DNA of 64,000 bases from Pseudochelatococcus sp047501465 (GTDB lineage Bacteria; Pseudomonadota; Alphaproteobacteria; Rhizobiales; Beijerinckiaceae). Below, piece by piece: positions 1-8,960 of this stretch (position 1 is the first letter of the stretch; the number at the start of each line of letters is the position of its first letter). Below the pieces are notes generated by a model. That model saw only the letters and a list, made by a program, of their open reading frames with translations, made no database searches and was not told where the DNA came from. The stretch spans positions 744,001 through 808,000 of the forward strand of contig NZ_JAZDRL010000001.1 in NCBI RefSeq assembly GCF_047501465.1, read 5' to 3'. Made by a program: the position numbers and the translations under genes.

Positions 1-970
1 GCATCACCTCTCGGCGCTCAATGCCGATCGTCGCCAATAATTGATACAGCACAGCCTGCGGGTGCGTTGAAACAGGGCCGCCATCTTTTCCACCAATGAC
101 AGCCCACGTCTCATCGTCCAACCGCTGATCAAGCCCCGGCAGCACAACCGCCCCTTCGTGCAGATGCGCTATGGCAGCAATCAGCTTGGCAGTTGCCGGA
201 ATCGAGCCTGTGGACCCCGCAACAATCATCGGGCCGCTTGGTGGCCGCTGCGCAAGCTGCTCAGCTTGCGCTAACGTCAGCCGATGGTGCCGGGCAACCG
301 GATCGCTTGCATTGCGGTCAGCAAGAATACGCGGCCATTGCTCAGCAGCAATTTGCAGAAACTCAAGAGTAATCGCGAAGTAACGTGAGTGCCGCTCTTC
401 AACCAAGGCAGCCAGGGCGCTCCACGGCACATTCTCAGTGGTGAGGGCATCCATCAGGCGGGCAAGATCGCCTGCTAGCGCCAGCGCATCCGCCGGGGAT
501 GCCGGCACCAGCAACGGCTCACGATCATCAAGACGCAACAAGGCCCGGTCCACCGCCCGTGCCCATGATAGCACCAACCGTGTCAGGATCAGGCGCCGTT
601 CGGTATCGCCCAATGACGGCGCAAGTGTTGCCGCCAACGCTGTGTCAGCAAATGCCTCGCCTTCTGCCGCAAGAGAAAGCTCTGCATCATCAACATCGCC
701 CAACGGCACGAGGCGCGGCAGCAATACTGGTGATGGCGCAAACCGTTCAGCAAGCAAGGTCGCAAAAGCGCGCGCTGCACGACGCGTCGGCAGAAAAATT
801 GTCGCCCGTGATAATGACAACGGATCAGCCGCATTCGGAAAGCCCGGCACGATCCGCCCGTCGAGCAGCGCATCAGCAAGCGTTTCCAGAAACGGCGCGC
901 CGGCCGCAATCGTATAGACCCGGGCCTGCTTTCTGGCGAGTAGGTCCATTTGCCTGCCGGCCTCAGTCAT
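1..970 (-). CDS. addB: AddB, double-strand break repair nuclease/helicase subunit (partial)
   Basis: The reading frame is open from an ATG at 970 to the left edge, so only about the first 323 codons are present and the C-terminal nuclease part lies outside. The translation starts MTEAGRQMDLLARKQARVYT and contains the LPTRRAARAF segment and the IVAGSTGSIPAT segment typical of alphaproteobacterial AddB. AddB pairs with AddA to resect double-strand breaks for RecA loading. It lies 12 bases downstream of the murU-like stop, in the usual Hyphomicrobiales order, so addA would be expected beyond the edge. A second in-frame ATG at codon 8 is an alternative start. Confidence 0.88.
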   Translation of the reverse strand, partial: MTEAGRQMDLLARKQARVYTIAAGAPFLETLADALLDGRIVPGFPNAADPLSLSRATIFLPTRRAARAFATLLAERFAPSPVLLPRLVPLGDVDDAELSLAAEGEAFADTALAATLAPSLGDTERRLILTRLVLSWARAVDRALLRLDDREPLLVPASPADALALAGDLARLMDALTTENVPWSALAALVEERHSRYFAITLEFLQIAAEQWPRILADRNASDPVARHHRLTLAQAEQLAQRPPSGPMIVAGSTGSIPATAKLIAAIAHLHEGAVVLPGLDQRLDDETWAVIGGKDGGPVSTHPQAVLYQLLATIGIERREVM

Positions 971-982
971 GTGGCCACACGG

Positions 983-1717
983 TCACTTGGCACTCGCTGC
1001 GACAAACTCTTCCGCTTCAAGAATAGCTTCAGGCGTTCCCACATGCAGCCACTCTCCATCGAGCCGCAGGCCATACAGGCGCCCGGCTTCAATTGCCCGA
1101 TCGAACAGCAGGTTGAGCGAGAATGGCCCCTCCGGCGTATCCTTGAACAGTTCAGGTTTGATGAGCCCCACGCCCGCATAAATGAAGGGCGCGACATGGC
1201 GCTCGCTGCGGCGTATCAGGCGCCCCTCTGACGTCATGGTGAAATCGCCCTCACCTTCATGGCCTATGCTATTAGCGCTGTTGGCTAGCAGCAGCAGCAT
1301 GTCCATATCGTCCGGATTCCAGCGCGCCATCAGTTGCTTGATATTGGAGGTAGGCCCCTCCAACCACATGGCATCCGTATTGACGACAAAAAACGGATCA
1401 GGCCCCAATTTCTTGAGCGCTTTTTTTGTGCCTCCACCGGTCTCAAGCAGCTGCGCGCGCTCGTCCGAGATGATGATCTCTATGCCTTCAACATGCTGAA
1501 GATGCTGCTCCACCAGCTCTGGCAGGTAATGCACATTGACCACGGCCCGCTTGACGCCTGCCTGTGCCAACCGGTCGAGCGCGCGGTCGAGAAGTGAACG
1601 ACCGGCAATACGCACGAGTGGTTTCGGCAATGTTGCCGTTACAGGACGCATGCGGCTGCCAATCCCGGCGGCAAGCACCATGGCGGAAGTAGGTGTAGGC
1701 ACGGAGTGCTTGGACAT
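983..1717 (-). CDS. murU: MurU-like nucleotidyltransferase (N-acetylmuramate-1-phosphate uridylyltransferase)
   Basis: The 244-residue protein opens with the sugar-nucleotidyltransferase signature LAAGIGSRMRP followed by PKPLV, then a GGGTKKAL segment and VNTDAMW, which supplies a metal-binding Asp. In Pseudomonas and Caulobacter, MurU makes UDP-MurNAc from MurNAc-1-phosphate produced by the kinase AmgK, recycling peptidoglycan sugar. The neighbouring upstream gene carries an AmgK-like kinase domain, which supports this assignment over a glucose-1-phosphate transferase. The ATG at 1717 fits the family length; a GTG at 1744 would add nine residues. Neither has a good Shine-Dalgarno. The 151-base gap to the upstream stop holds an imperfect hairpin near 1821-1850. 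Confidence 0.8.
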   Translation of the reverse strand: MSKHSVPTPTSAMVLAAGIGSRMRPVTATLPKPLVRIAGRSLLDRALDRLAQAGVKRAVVNVHYLPELVEQHLQHVEGIEIIISDERAQLLETGGGTKKALKKLGPDPFFVVNTDAMWLEGPTSNIKQLMARWNPDDMDMLLLLANSANSIGHEGEGDFTMTSEGRLIRRSERHVAPFIYAGVGLIKPELFKDTPEGPFSLNLLFDRAIEAGRLYGLRLDGEWLHVGTPEAILEAEEFVAASAK

Positions 1718-1868
1718 TATCAACACTGCTGATCTGGCTCTCACAGATGGTCCGCATCATGAGAGGTTATGGCAGGAAGGGAACAACGCAACCGCCATTC
1801 CCACGACTAAACGTTCTATAACGGCTTGCCTTCATTTTTTATGAAAGCCGAACACACGTTACTGCATA

Positions 1869-3449
1869 CTAAAAATGACGCTCGACCTCAGCCATTGCCA
1901 GCTGCGGCAAGTGTACCTCGAACCAACCACGTAATTCGGACAAATCCGGATGCGCGAGATTGCGACGCAGATACTCACCAATGCGCGGCAGATGAGCAAG
2001 ATAAGCCGGCTTTCCGTCCCGCTTGTCCAGACGCACAAACAACCCAAGCAACTTTGTGGCGCGCTGTGCACCCATGATTGCATAGGCGCGTGTCAGCTCT
2101 TTCACATCGAAAGCGGGATCGCGCGCATGCCTTTCCTGAGCGTAAAGCGCAAGCAGCTTTAGCTCAAGCTCTGGGGAGACCGTCACGCGCGCATCCTGCA
2201 ACAGAGATGCAAGATCGTAAGCAGGATGGCTCATAACCGCATCCTGAAAATCAATTAGCCCAACGCGTGCCAGTCCATTGCGATCCTTCAACCAGATCAG
2301 ATTGGGCGAATGAAAATCACGCAAAGCCCATGTTGGCTGTGGAGAGGCATGCTGGGATGATGTCAGTTGGGGAAAGGTTACATGGTTAAGCAACCCCGTC
2401 CAGATCTGACTAAATGCATCACGCCCTGCATTGGGCACGAACCGGCCAGCACGATGAGGCAAATACCATTCGAGCAAAAGCCCGACCTCAACCATCAGCG
2501 CTTCAGCATCATAAGGCGGGATTTCGTGCTCTATGCCCTCGGCAACCGGAAGCACATCCGGCACGTTGGAAGCATGCAGCTTCGCCAAAACACGCACCGC
2601 TTCAGCGTATCGCTCAGGGATGGGCCCCGATGCATCCACAAACCCGTCAGTGCCAAGATCTTCCACCAGCAGCAAGCCCGCTTCCAGATCGTGACCATAG
2701 ATGACCGGCGCACTAAACCCAAGCGCCCTCAAGCCTCGATCAACCGCAACAAAGGCGTTAACGGAATCCGATAACCGGGCAACAACGTGATAGGGTTTCT
2801 CAGAGCGATATGTTGCCACTTTCGGACGTGGCGGCGAGAACATCAGGATGGCAGTTTCACCATCAGGACGTGTCAGGCGCTCATACAGTCGGCTCGAGGC
2901 ATCGCCATAAATCGGCTTGCGCTGCGCATTGCCCCATCCGGCCCTATCCAGAACTGTGCGCACAGTCTTTAGCTCAGTCAAACGCGCTGCCCGCGTACCC
3001 GAGCCTGTTAGCACGGCAACACGCTCGCCATCGAACCCCGGCACAAGCCGCAAATGAATATCAAGCCGGTTCTCGCTGAGATAGTCGCCCGCTTTATCAG
3101 GCCACTCGACCAGCACCGCCGCGTTATCAATCGCCTCATCCCACCCCATATAGTCGAGTTCTTCAGGGTCAGAGATGCGGTATAAGTCAGCATGCACCAC
3201 GGTGCCACGCTCAGCCTCATAGGTCTGCATAAGCGTGAATGTAGGGCTTGGGACTTCAAGCTCAGGATCTTGCGCAAACGCCCGCACAAAGGCGCGAGCA
3301 AAGGTGGTCTTACCTGCCCCGAGATCCCCTGAAAGAGTTATCAGATCACCCGCACGCGTCTCACCGGCAATAAGTTGCGCCAGATGCTCAGTCGCGGCCT
3401 GATCCGAGAGCCTCACAGCCCAACTGACAGATGCTGAATTTGCGCTCAC
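1869..3449 (-). CDS. tsaE: TsaE ATPase fused to AmgK-like aminoglycoside phosphotransferase domain
   Basis: This 526-residue protein has two domains. Residues about 1-155 are TsaE, the ATPase that drives turnover of the TsaD complex making N6-threonylcarbamoyladenosine-37 in tRNA; the Walker A motif GDLGAGKT is at 41-48, and PSPTFTLMQ and EWPDKAG follow. Residues about 165-526 form a phosphotransferase fold with the catalytic segment LRDFHSPN near 375 and the metal-binding IDFQDA near 400. That half resembles AmgK, the sugar 1-kinase of muramic acid recycling, consistent with murU next door. The fusion is the usual arrangement in Hyphomicrobiales. Its ATG overlaps the divL-like stop by four bases (ATGA), suggesting translational coupling. 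Confidence 0.9.
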   Translation of the reverse strand: MSANSASVSWAVRLSDQAATEHLAQLIAGETRAGDLITLSGDLGAGKTTFARAFVRAFAQDPELEVPSPTFTLMQTYEAERGTVVHADLYRISDPEELDYMGWDEAIDNAAVLVEWPDKAGDYLSENRLDIHLRLVPGFDGERVAVLTGSGTRAARLTELKTVRTVLDRAGWGNAQRKPIYGDASSRLYERLTRPDGETAILMFSPPRPKVATYRSEKPYHVVARLSDSVNAFVAVDRGLRALGFSAPVIYGHDLEAGLLLVEDLGTDGFVDASGPIPERYAEAVRVLAKLHASNVPDVLPVAEGIEHEIPPYDAEALMVEVGLLLEWYLPHRAGRFVPNAGRDAFSQIWTGLLNHVTFPQLTSSQHASPQPTWALRDFHSPNLIWLKDRNGLARVGLIDFQDAVMSHPAYDLASLLQDARVTVSPELELKLLALYAQERHARDPAFDVKELTRAYAIMGAQRATKLLGLFVRLDKRDGKPAYLAHLPRIGEYLRRNLAHPDLSELRGWFEVHLPQLAMAEVERHF

Positions 3450-5974
3450 GCGGCGACCTCCTTGCCGCTTTTATCTTTAATCTCATCAAGCACATGCATG
3501 ATCGGGAATGCACAAACAATCCGCGTACCATTCCCCGGTGCAGACGTCACCTCAATCCGCCCTCCGTGTAGTTCCACGAAGGAGCTTGCCAGCGACAGAC
3601 CTACATCAACCGATAGCCCGACATTCGTTGTCGCTTTTGCACGTGAGACGAGGCGCTCCAGCTGTTCTGGCGTGAGCCCGGAACCATCATCCATCACGGC
3701 AATGCGGATTTCCGCCGTATCACGTTCGGCGCTCACAATAATCGCGCCCCCTTCATGTGAGGTGCTGACTGCATTCGAGAGCAGGTTATAGAGCACCTGC
3801 CGCACCCGTTTTGCATCGCCCTGGAAGGTGCCGATATCCACTGGCACGTCAACCCTCAGCTTCACCGCTTTTTCGGCCAGTCTGACTTCGATCCCGCGGA
3901 TCGCACCGGCAACAGCCTCTGCCACATCCACATCACCCATCACCATTTCGACGCCACCGTTATCGATGGTCGCAAGATCAAGGATATCGTTGATCAGCGC
4001 CAGCAAGCTTTCGGACGAGCGGGTAATGTGATCAGCATACTCGCGCTGCTTGGCGTTAAGCGGCCCAACCGTTTCCTCGGCCAGCAATTGCGCAAAACCA
4101 ATGGCGCTGGTGAGCGGCGAGCGCAGTTCGTACGACACGTGATGCACGAAATCGTCACGGATACGCGAGGCTTTTTCAAGCGCATCATTGCGCTCTGTCA
4201 GCGCGCGTTCAACGCTGACGCTAGCGGTCATATCTGTACAGGTAAGCAGCGTTGAACCATCCGGCAGAGGCGCAGCAGAGCAATCAAGTGCCGCCCCATC
4301 AAGCCGCACCACTCGGAACGTGTGACGGGTGCGTGTATCATGCAGGCCAGCGACAGCGAGGCGAATATCGCTCCAGATGGAGGAATCTGCCGACAATGCG
4401 GCACAGTGTCTGGCCACCACATCGACGTGCGGACGAGAGGTAATGAGTTCATCATCCAGCTGCCACAGATCTGAAAACGCGGGATTGGACAGTTTCAGCC
4501 CGCCATCAGACCCAAACACCGCAACGCCTTCACGCAATGAATCAAGCGTCTCACCCTGCATGCGCATGAGTGCGTTGTAACGTGATTCAAGCCTGAATCG
4601 TTCAGTCACGTCATCAAACACATAGGTGACGCCGCCAGCGCCATTGCCATGAACATTAGGAGTTACAACAACATGCAATGTGCGCCCGTCAGGCAAATAC
4701 CACCAGTGATCCTGCGGAGCAGTCGCACGATATGATGATAGCAGCTCGCCCTTCCACTTGCGGAAATCAGCCTGCTCCGGCAACTTTCGCTCACTGCGCA
4801 AGCGATCCAGCAATTCGCTATCACCCGGCGCGCTTGCCAGGAATGCGTCATCAATAGCCCAAAGCTTGCGATAGGCAGCATTATGGAACACAAGACGTTT
4901 ATCAGCATCGAAAATCGCAACCGCAGTCGGCAGCCGATCGAGCGTACGCGCATGCGCATCCTTTAGGCGATCCAGATCGACCCGCGCCGTTTCCAGCGCG
5001 CTTACATCGCTCGCCATCCCCGCAGTGCCATTACCGCCAGGGCTTTCCACCACTTCAAATGATAATTTTGTTGCTGCAATCGTTACCGTTACGCGGCCCG
5101 TAAACATGCTACCATTGCTGATCGCAGCCCGAACAGCTTCGCGCGATTTTGTATCGAGAATTTCAATCTGACGGGCGATAACCTCTGCACCATCCATAGC
5201 GCCCACGGCCATAGCATACGCATGATTGACCCAAATGAGTGCACCATCATGATCACGCAGCCAGATCGGCTGAGCCATGGCATCAAGCATCGTGCGCAAC
5301 GCAGACAGATCACCACGCGCACCAGCAAGTGCATCCCGCGTGCGTGAGAGTTCTTGGCGATCCACAGTCGTCTCTCGTAGACGAAACACCGCCTGCCCGC
5401 TAATTGCCCGTCCATCAGCTTCAAAATAGCGTCCATCAAGGCCGCGCAAACCAAGGCGGAAACGTTCACCACCATTTTTCAGGGCATTCAAGGCATGTTC
5501 AAGCGCCTGTGCATGCGAAGGCACCAGCCATGAACCAAACGCCAGTACGCGTCGGGCCTGCTGGCCGGGCACCACTATAGCGGCATCGCCTTCGATAATG
5601 GGTTCAGCATCACGGCTTGGCCAACTGACGATCACCTGCGGTTCACTGGCTATAAGTGTGGCGTATCGGTCATGACGCGCACGCAGCTCGCTCACTTCGC
5701 GCACTAACAACTTGGAATTCTGACGAGACCGCGATCGTTCACGCACAAGCGTTGTCGCTGCCATGGCAAAGGCCACAGCGATACCGGCAAAGCCTGCCAG
5801 CAAAATAACTGAATGTGCGCTTGAATAATCCCTGACATCATCAACCAAGGGGGCTATGGCCAGCGCATCAGCGCTGCCAGCGAGATGCTGCCCCAATGCC
5901 GTTGAAATGCCGCCTGCAGCGACAAGCGCACTGGCGCCAAGCATTGAAAGCGACAGGGCGCGCGTCGACGACAT
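3446..5974 (-). CDS. divL: DivL-like PAS-domain kinase with Tyr at the H-box
   Basis: The 842-residue protein has an N-terminal hydrophobic stretch, a second membrane segment near residues 35-60, several PAS-type sensor regions, a dimerisation/phosphoacceptor helix and a C-terminal HATPase domain (RQVLYNLLSNAV, DDGSGLTPEQ). The H-box reads VSYELRSPLT: the phosphorylated His is replaced by Tyr615 (codon 4130-4132). That substitution is the hallmark of Caulobacter DivL, which modulates CckA and hence CtrA phosphorylation at the cell pole. Genomic position next to tsaE and ahcY also fits. The ATG at 5974 has GAGGCGGG ahead of it; in-frame starts at 6016 and 6064 are possible. Confidence 0.83.
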   Translation of the reverse strand: MSSTRALSLSMLGASALVAAGGISTALGQHLAGSADALAIAPLVDDVRDYSSAHSVILLAGFAGIAVAFAMAATTLVRERSRSRQNSKLLVREVSELRARHDRYATLIASEPQVIVSWPSRDAEPIIEGDAAIVVPGQQARRVLAFGSWLVPSHAQALEHALNALKNGGERFRLGLRGLDGRYFEADGRAISGQAVFRLRETTVDRQELSRTRDALAGARGDLSALRTMLDAMAQPIWLRDHDGALIWVNHAYAMAVGAMDGAEVIARQIEILDTKSREAVRAAISNGSMFTGRVTVTIAATKLSFEVVESPGGNGTAGMASDVSALETARVDLDRLKDAHARTLDRLPTAVAIFDADKRLVFHNAAYRKLWAIDDAFLASAPGDSELLDRLRSERKLPEQADFRKWKGELLSSYRATAPQDHWWYLPDGRTLHVVVTPNVHGNGAGGVTYVFDDVTERFRLESRYNALMRMQGETLDSLREGVAVFGSDGGLKLSNPAFSDLWQLDDELITSRPHVDVVARHCAALSADSSIWSDIRLAVAGLHDTRTRHTFRVVRLDGAALDCSAAPLPDGSTLLTCTDMTASVSVERALTERNDALEKASRIRDDFVHHVSYELRSPLTSAIGFAQLLAEETVGPLNAKQREYADHITRSSESLLALINDILDLATIDNGGVEMVMGDVDVAEAVAGAIRGIEVRLAEKAVKLRVDVPVDIGTFQGDAKRVRQVLYNLLSNAVSTSHEGGAIIVSAERDTAEIRIAVMDDGSGLTPEQLERLVSRAKATTNVGLSVDVGLSLASSFVELHGGRIEVTSAPGNGTRIVCAFPIMHVLDEIKDKSGKEVAA

Positions 5975-6194
5975 AGTCCCGCCTCGACGCTTAAATATGC
6001 GCGCCCTTACCCTCATGAAACCCCGCCCGAAAAAGTCCAAACTGATAATACCTAAGCCCGGCACAAACCGAACCTCGAATCATCAACACTTTAACGCGCA
6101 AGAGACATTATCAGAAAGTGGTTAACGCAAAGGAAACGGTCGATTCCCCCAGCCATTTGAGCGCGATAGCCACTTAACATCACCTGCTGATTCA

Positions 6195-6239
6195 TTAAGT
6201 CGCAGCCGAGAGGCACTAAACCTCCCGACTGCGACTTAA
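6195..6239 (-). terminator. Hairpin downstream of ahcY
   Basis: TTAAGTCGCAG (6195-6205) pairs perfectly with CTGCGACTTAA (6229-6239), and the interior adds further GC pairs. It lies 25 bases beyond the ahcY stop. No strong T-run follows on the minus strand, so it may be a transcript-stabilising end rather than a classical intrinsic terminator. Confidence 0.55.
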
Positions 6240-6263
6240 ATACAGCAGAAATTTTCGCTGATC

Positions 6264-7661
6264 TTAGTAGCGGTAATGGTCTGCCTTGAATGGCCCATCG
6301 GCAGAAACGCCAATATAAGCTGCCTGTTCACTCGAAAGTTTCGTCAGCGTCACGCCGATTTTAGCCAGGTGCAGCGCTGCAACCTTCTCATCGAGATGCT
6401 TAGGCAGCGTATAGACCTTCTTGTCATAATCCTGCTGCCTGGTGTGCAGTTCGATCTGCGCCAACGTCTGGTTTGTGAACGAAGCCGACATCACGAAGGA
6501 TGGATGGCCGGTTGCATTGCCGAGATTTACCAGGCGACCTTCTGACAGCATGATGATGCGCTTGCCATCGGAGAACGTGATCTCGTCAACCTGCGGCTTG
6601 ATATTGGTCCATTTGAAATTGCGCAGGCCTGCTATCTGGATTTCATTATCGAAATGCCCAATGTTGCAGACAATTGCACGATCCTTCATCGCACGCATGT
6701 GCTCAACTGTGATGATGTCCTTGTTGCCGGTTGCGGTAACGAAGATATCAGCGCGTGGCGCAGCCTGCTCCATGGTTACGACTTCATAGCCTTCCATCGC
6801 TGCTTGCAGCGCGCAGATCGGGTCGATTTCCGAGACCATCACCCGGCAGCCTGCGTTACGGAGCGAAGCAGCAGACCCCTTACCCACATCACCAAAGCCT
6901 GCAACCATGGCAACCTTACCGGCCATCATGACGTCAGTACCGCGACGAATGCCGTCAACCAGCGATTCACGGCAACCATAAAGGTTGTCGAACTTCGACT
7001 TGGTCACGGAGTCATTGACGTTAATGGCCGGGAAGAGCAGCTTGCCTTCCTTCTCCATGATGTAGAGACGATGTACGCCCGTGGTTGTCTCTTCTGAAAC
7101 ACCACGAATGTTGGCTGCAAGCTGAGCAAACCAGCCAGGCTTTTCAGTAAGCGTGCGCTTGATGAGCGCAAACAAAATCTGCTCTTCTTCAGATGAAGCT
7201 TCGTTCAGGAATGCCGTATCCCCCTGCTCTGCACGCAGGCCGAGGTGCACAAGCATTGTTGCGTCGCCGCCATCATCAAGAATGAGGTTTGGCGTACCTC
7301 CATCTGACCACTCAAGAATCTTACGCGTATATTCCCAATATTCCTCAAGGCTTTCACCCTTCACAGCAAAGACCGGCACGCCACTTGCTGCAATGGCAGC
7401 AGCCGCGTGATCCTGCGTGGAGTAAATGTTGCACGAAGCCCAGCGCACGTCAGCGCCAAGTGCCGTTAACGTCTCGATAAGCACTGCCGTCTGAATGGTC
7501 ATGTGCAAAGAGCCAGCGATACGCGCACCCTTCAGTGGCTGGGAGGAGCCATACTCTTCACGTACCGCCATGAGACCTGGCATTTCGGTTTCAGCGATGG
7601 AGATTTCCTTGCGGCCCCAATCAGCCAGCGACATATCCTTGACGATAAAATCCTGCGACAT
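6264..7661 (-). CDS. ahcY: Adenosylhomocysteinase (SAH hydrolase)
   Basis: AhcY reversibly splits S-adenosylhomocysteine to adenosine and homocysteine, relieving product inhibition of methyltransferases in the cytoplasm. The 465-residue protein matches the family length. The NAD-binding loop VAGFGDVGKGSA lies near residue 250, with NVNDSVTKSKFDN just before it and the conserved C-terminal KADHYRY ending. The ATG at 7661 (MSQDFIVKDM) is chosen because AGGAAT sits at the right distance; the longer frame from 7754 adds an unsupported 31 residues. About 250 bases separate it from the HPr gene, with a terminator between, so it probably has its own promoter. Confidence 0.96.
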   Translation of the reverse strand: MSQDFIVKDMSLADWGRKEISIAETEMPGLMAVREEYGSSQPLKGARIAGSLHMTIQTAVLIETLTALGADVRWASCNIYSTQDHAAAAIAASGVPVFAVKGESLEEYWEYTRKILEWSDGGTPNLILDDGGDATMLVHLGLRAEQGDTAFLNEASSEEEQILFALIKRTLTEKPGWFAQLAANIRGVSEETTTGVHRLYIMEKEGKLLFPAINVNDSVTKSKFDNLYGCRESLVDGIRRGTDVMMAGKVAMVAGFGDVGKGSAASLRNAGCRVMVSEIDPICALQAAMEGYEVVTMEQAAPRADIFVTATGNKDIITVEHMRAMKDRAIVCNIGHFDNEIQIAGLRNFKWTNIKPQVDEITFSDGKRIIMLSEGRLVNLGNATGHPSFVMSASFTNQTLAQIELHTRQQDYDKKVYTLPKHLDEKVAALHLAKIGVTLTKLSSEQAAYIGVSADGPFKADHYRY

Positions 7662-7845
7662 GAACAGATTCCTATTTTTGAACTTTGCTTCGCGTGCCAG
7701 CACATGAAGCCTCTGAGCTTGCAGCTCTATAACAGCCTCATCGCCAATCGGCAACCGCGATATAAAGAAATCTTTATATAGAAATATTCAGCAACACGAC
7801 ATATTGTCTGTCAGGAGCTGGCTACTTTAGATCCAGCTTTTCTGC

Positions 7846-7873
7846 TGAAAAAATACGCCGCTATGAAGCGGCG
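7846..7873 (-). terminator. Rho-independent terminator after HPr gene
   Basis: A perfect 6-bp stem (CGCCGC 7856-7861 with GCGGCG 7868-7873) and a 6-base loop is followed on the minus strand by TATTTTTTC. It ends the chvG-hprK-EIIA-HPr run and isolates ahcY. Confidence 0.8.
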
Positions 7874-7913
7874 CAAAAACAATATGAGCGTCAGCGATTT
7901 ATTAAGCTGATGC

Positions 7914-8177
7914 TTACTCTTCTTCCCCAAAACGATCAGCAAGCAAAGCTTCAAGCGCTGCCAACACTTCCTCTGCCTGGGGGCCTGTGGCGGAAACAGA
8001 AATTGTCGTTCCCTTAGCGGCAGCCAACGTCAAAAGCCCCATAATTGAACGGCCACCAACGGTCTCACCGCTTCGGGTAACCGTTACCTCGGCCTCGAAA
8101 CGATCAACAGTTTGAACGAACTTGGCAGAAGCACGAGCATGCAGGCCCTTACGGTTGATGATGGGCAGCTCACGCAT
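7914..8177 (-). CDS. ptsH: HPr phosphocarrier protein
   Basis: The 87-residue HPr fold carries the phosphorylated histidine at His13 in GLHARAS and the regulatory serine at Ser44 in GGRSIMG, the site used by HPr kinase. No enzyme I or sugar-specific IIBC genes are near, so this is the regulatory (PTS-Ntr-like) phosphorelay of alphaproteobacteria, working with the EIIA and HprK encoded just upstream. ATG 8177 gives the usual start of the HPr fold. A TTG at 8231 would add 18 residues, and that TTG lies inside the inverted repeat described separately. Confidence 0.92.
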   Translation of the reverse strand: MRELPIINRKGLHARASAKFVQTVDRFEAEVTVTRSGETVGGRSIMGLLTLAAAKGTTISVSATGPQAEEVLAALEALLADRFGEEE

Positions 8178-8229
8178 TTGTGCATCTACATCCTGAGCAA
8201 GAGCATTTTCAATGGAATCAACCAAATTC

Positions 8230-8273
8230 AAGCACCTAAAACATTACGCTTAAAGCCATAGGTGCTTAAGCGT
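8230..8273 (-). promoter_or_regulatory. Two overlapping, mutually exclusive inverted repeats upstream of HPr
   Basis: AAGCACCTA (8230-8238) is the exact inverse of TAGGTGCTT (8259-8267), and ACGCTTAA (8246-8253) is the exact inverse of TTAAGCGT (8266-8273). The two hairpins share bases 8266-8267 and 8246-8253 lies in the loop of the first, so only one can form fully. They sit in the presumed leader of the HPr gene, 53-96 bases before its ATG. Either a DNA operator or a two-state RNA leader is possible. Confidence 0.5.
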
Positions 8274-8449
8274 TACCGCGCATGCCCCCCGCTTACTGCA
8301 GATGATCAATCGAACTCTGAGGTTCCGCCAGGGTAGTTAAATTTGCCGATAGCTTAAAACAATCTCCCGACGAAAGAAATTGCATTCTCCGCCAGCCAGC
8401 TAATTTTCACTGAAACATGCTGCCATACGCCGGGCATTTAATATGAGCA

Positions 8450-8851
8450 TTAACGCCCGGTGAGTACGTGGCTTGCAACGTTGATATATTTACGTCCCGC
8501 TTCCTGCGCTTCGAGCACAGCTTCATCCAGCGAATGGTCCTCCCGCACAGACGCAAGCTTGATCAGCAGTGGCAAATTGATGCCAGCTATCACTTCAACC
8601 TTGCTACCGTTCATACAGGAGATGGCGAGATTCGACGGCGTGCCACCAAACATGTCGGTTAGCACCACAACACCATTACCGGAATCCGCCCTACACACAG
8701 CCGCCAGGATATCCTGACGACAGCCGTCCATATCATCTTCGGGACCGATGGTTACGGTCTCAAGCTGTTTTTGCGGGCCTACGACGTGTTCCAACGCTGC
8801 TCTAAATTCAGTCGCCAGACACCCGTGCGTCACCAATACGAGACCGATCAT
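8450..8851 (-). CDS. PTS EIIA component, mannose-family (ManX/PtsM-like)
   Basis: The 133-residue protein begins MIGLVLVTHG with the phosphorylated histidine at residue 9, and has the DMFGGTPSN signature of mannose-family IIA domains. It receives phosphate from HPr. With no sugar permease nearby its role is regulatory, as for the orphan EIIA proteins of alphaproteobacteria, where it sits between hprK and HPr exactly as here. The 218-base gap to HPr carries competing hairpins rather than a gene. Confidence 0.9.
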   Translation of the reverse strand: MIGLVLVTHGCLATEFRAALEHVVGPQKQLETVTIGPEDDMDGCRQDILAAVCRADSGNGVVVLTDMFGGTPSNLAISCMNGSKVEVIAGINLPLLIKLASVREDHSLDEAVLEAQEAGRKYINVASHVLTGR

Positions 8852-8960
8852 GCAGAACCCTGTGTCACCGTCATAATCATGACAGGAGCATTCATTTTGT
8901 GCATTGCAGAGAAAAGTGCAAGGGTTCTAAGTTCATTTTGTCACCATTCAGCCATAAATA

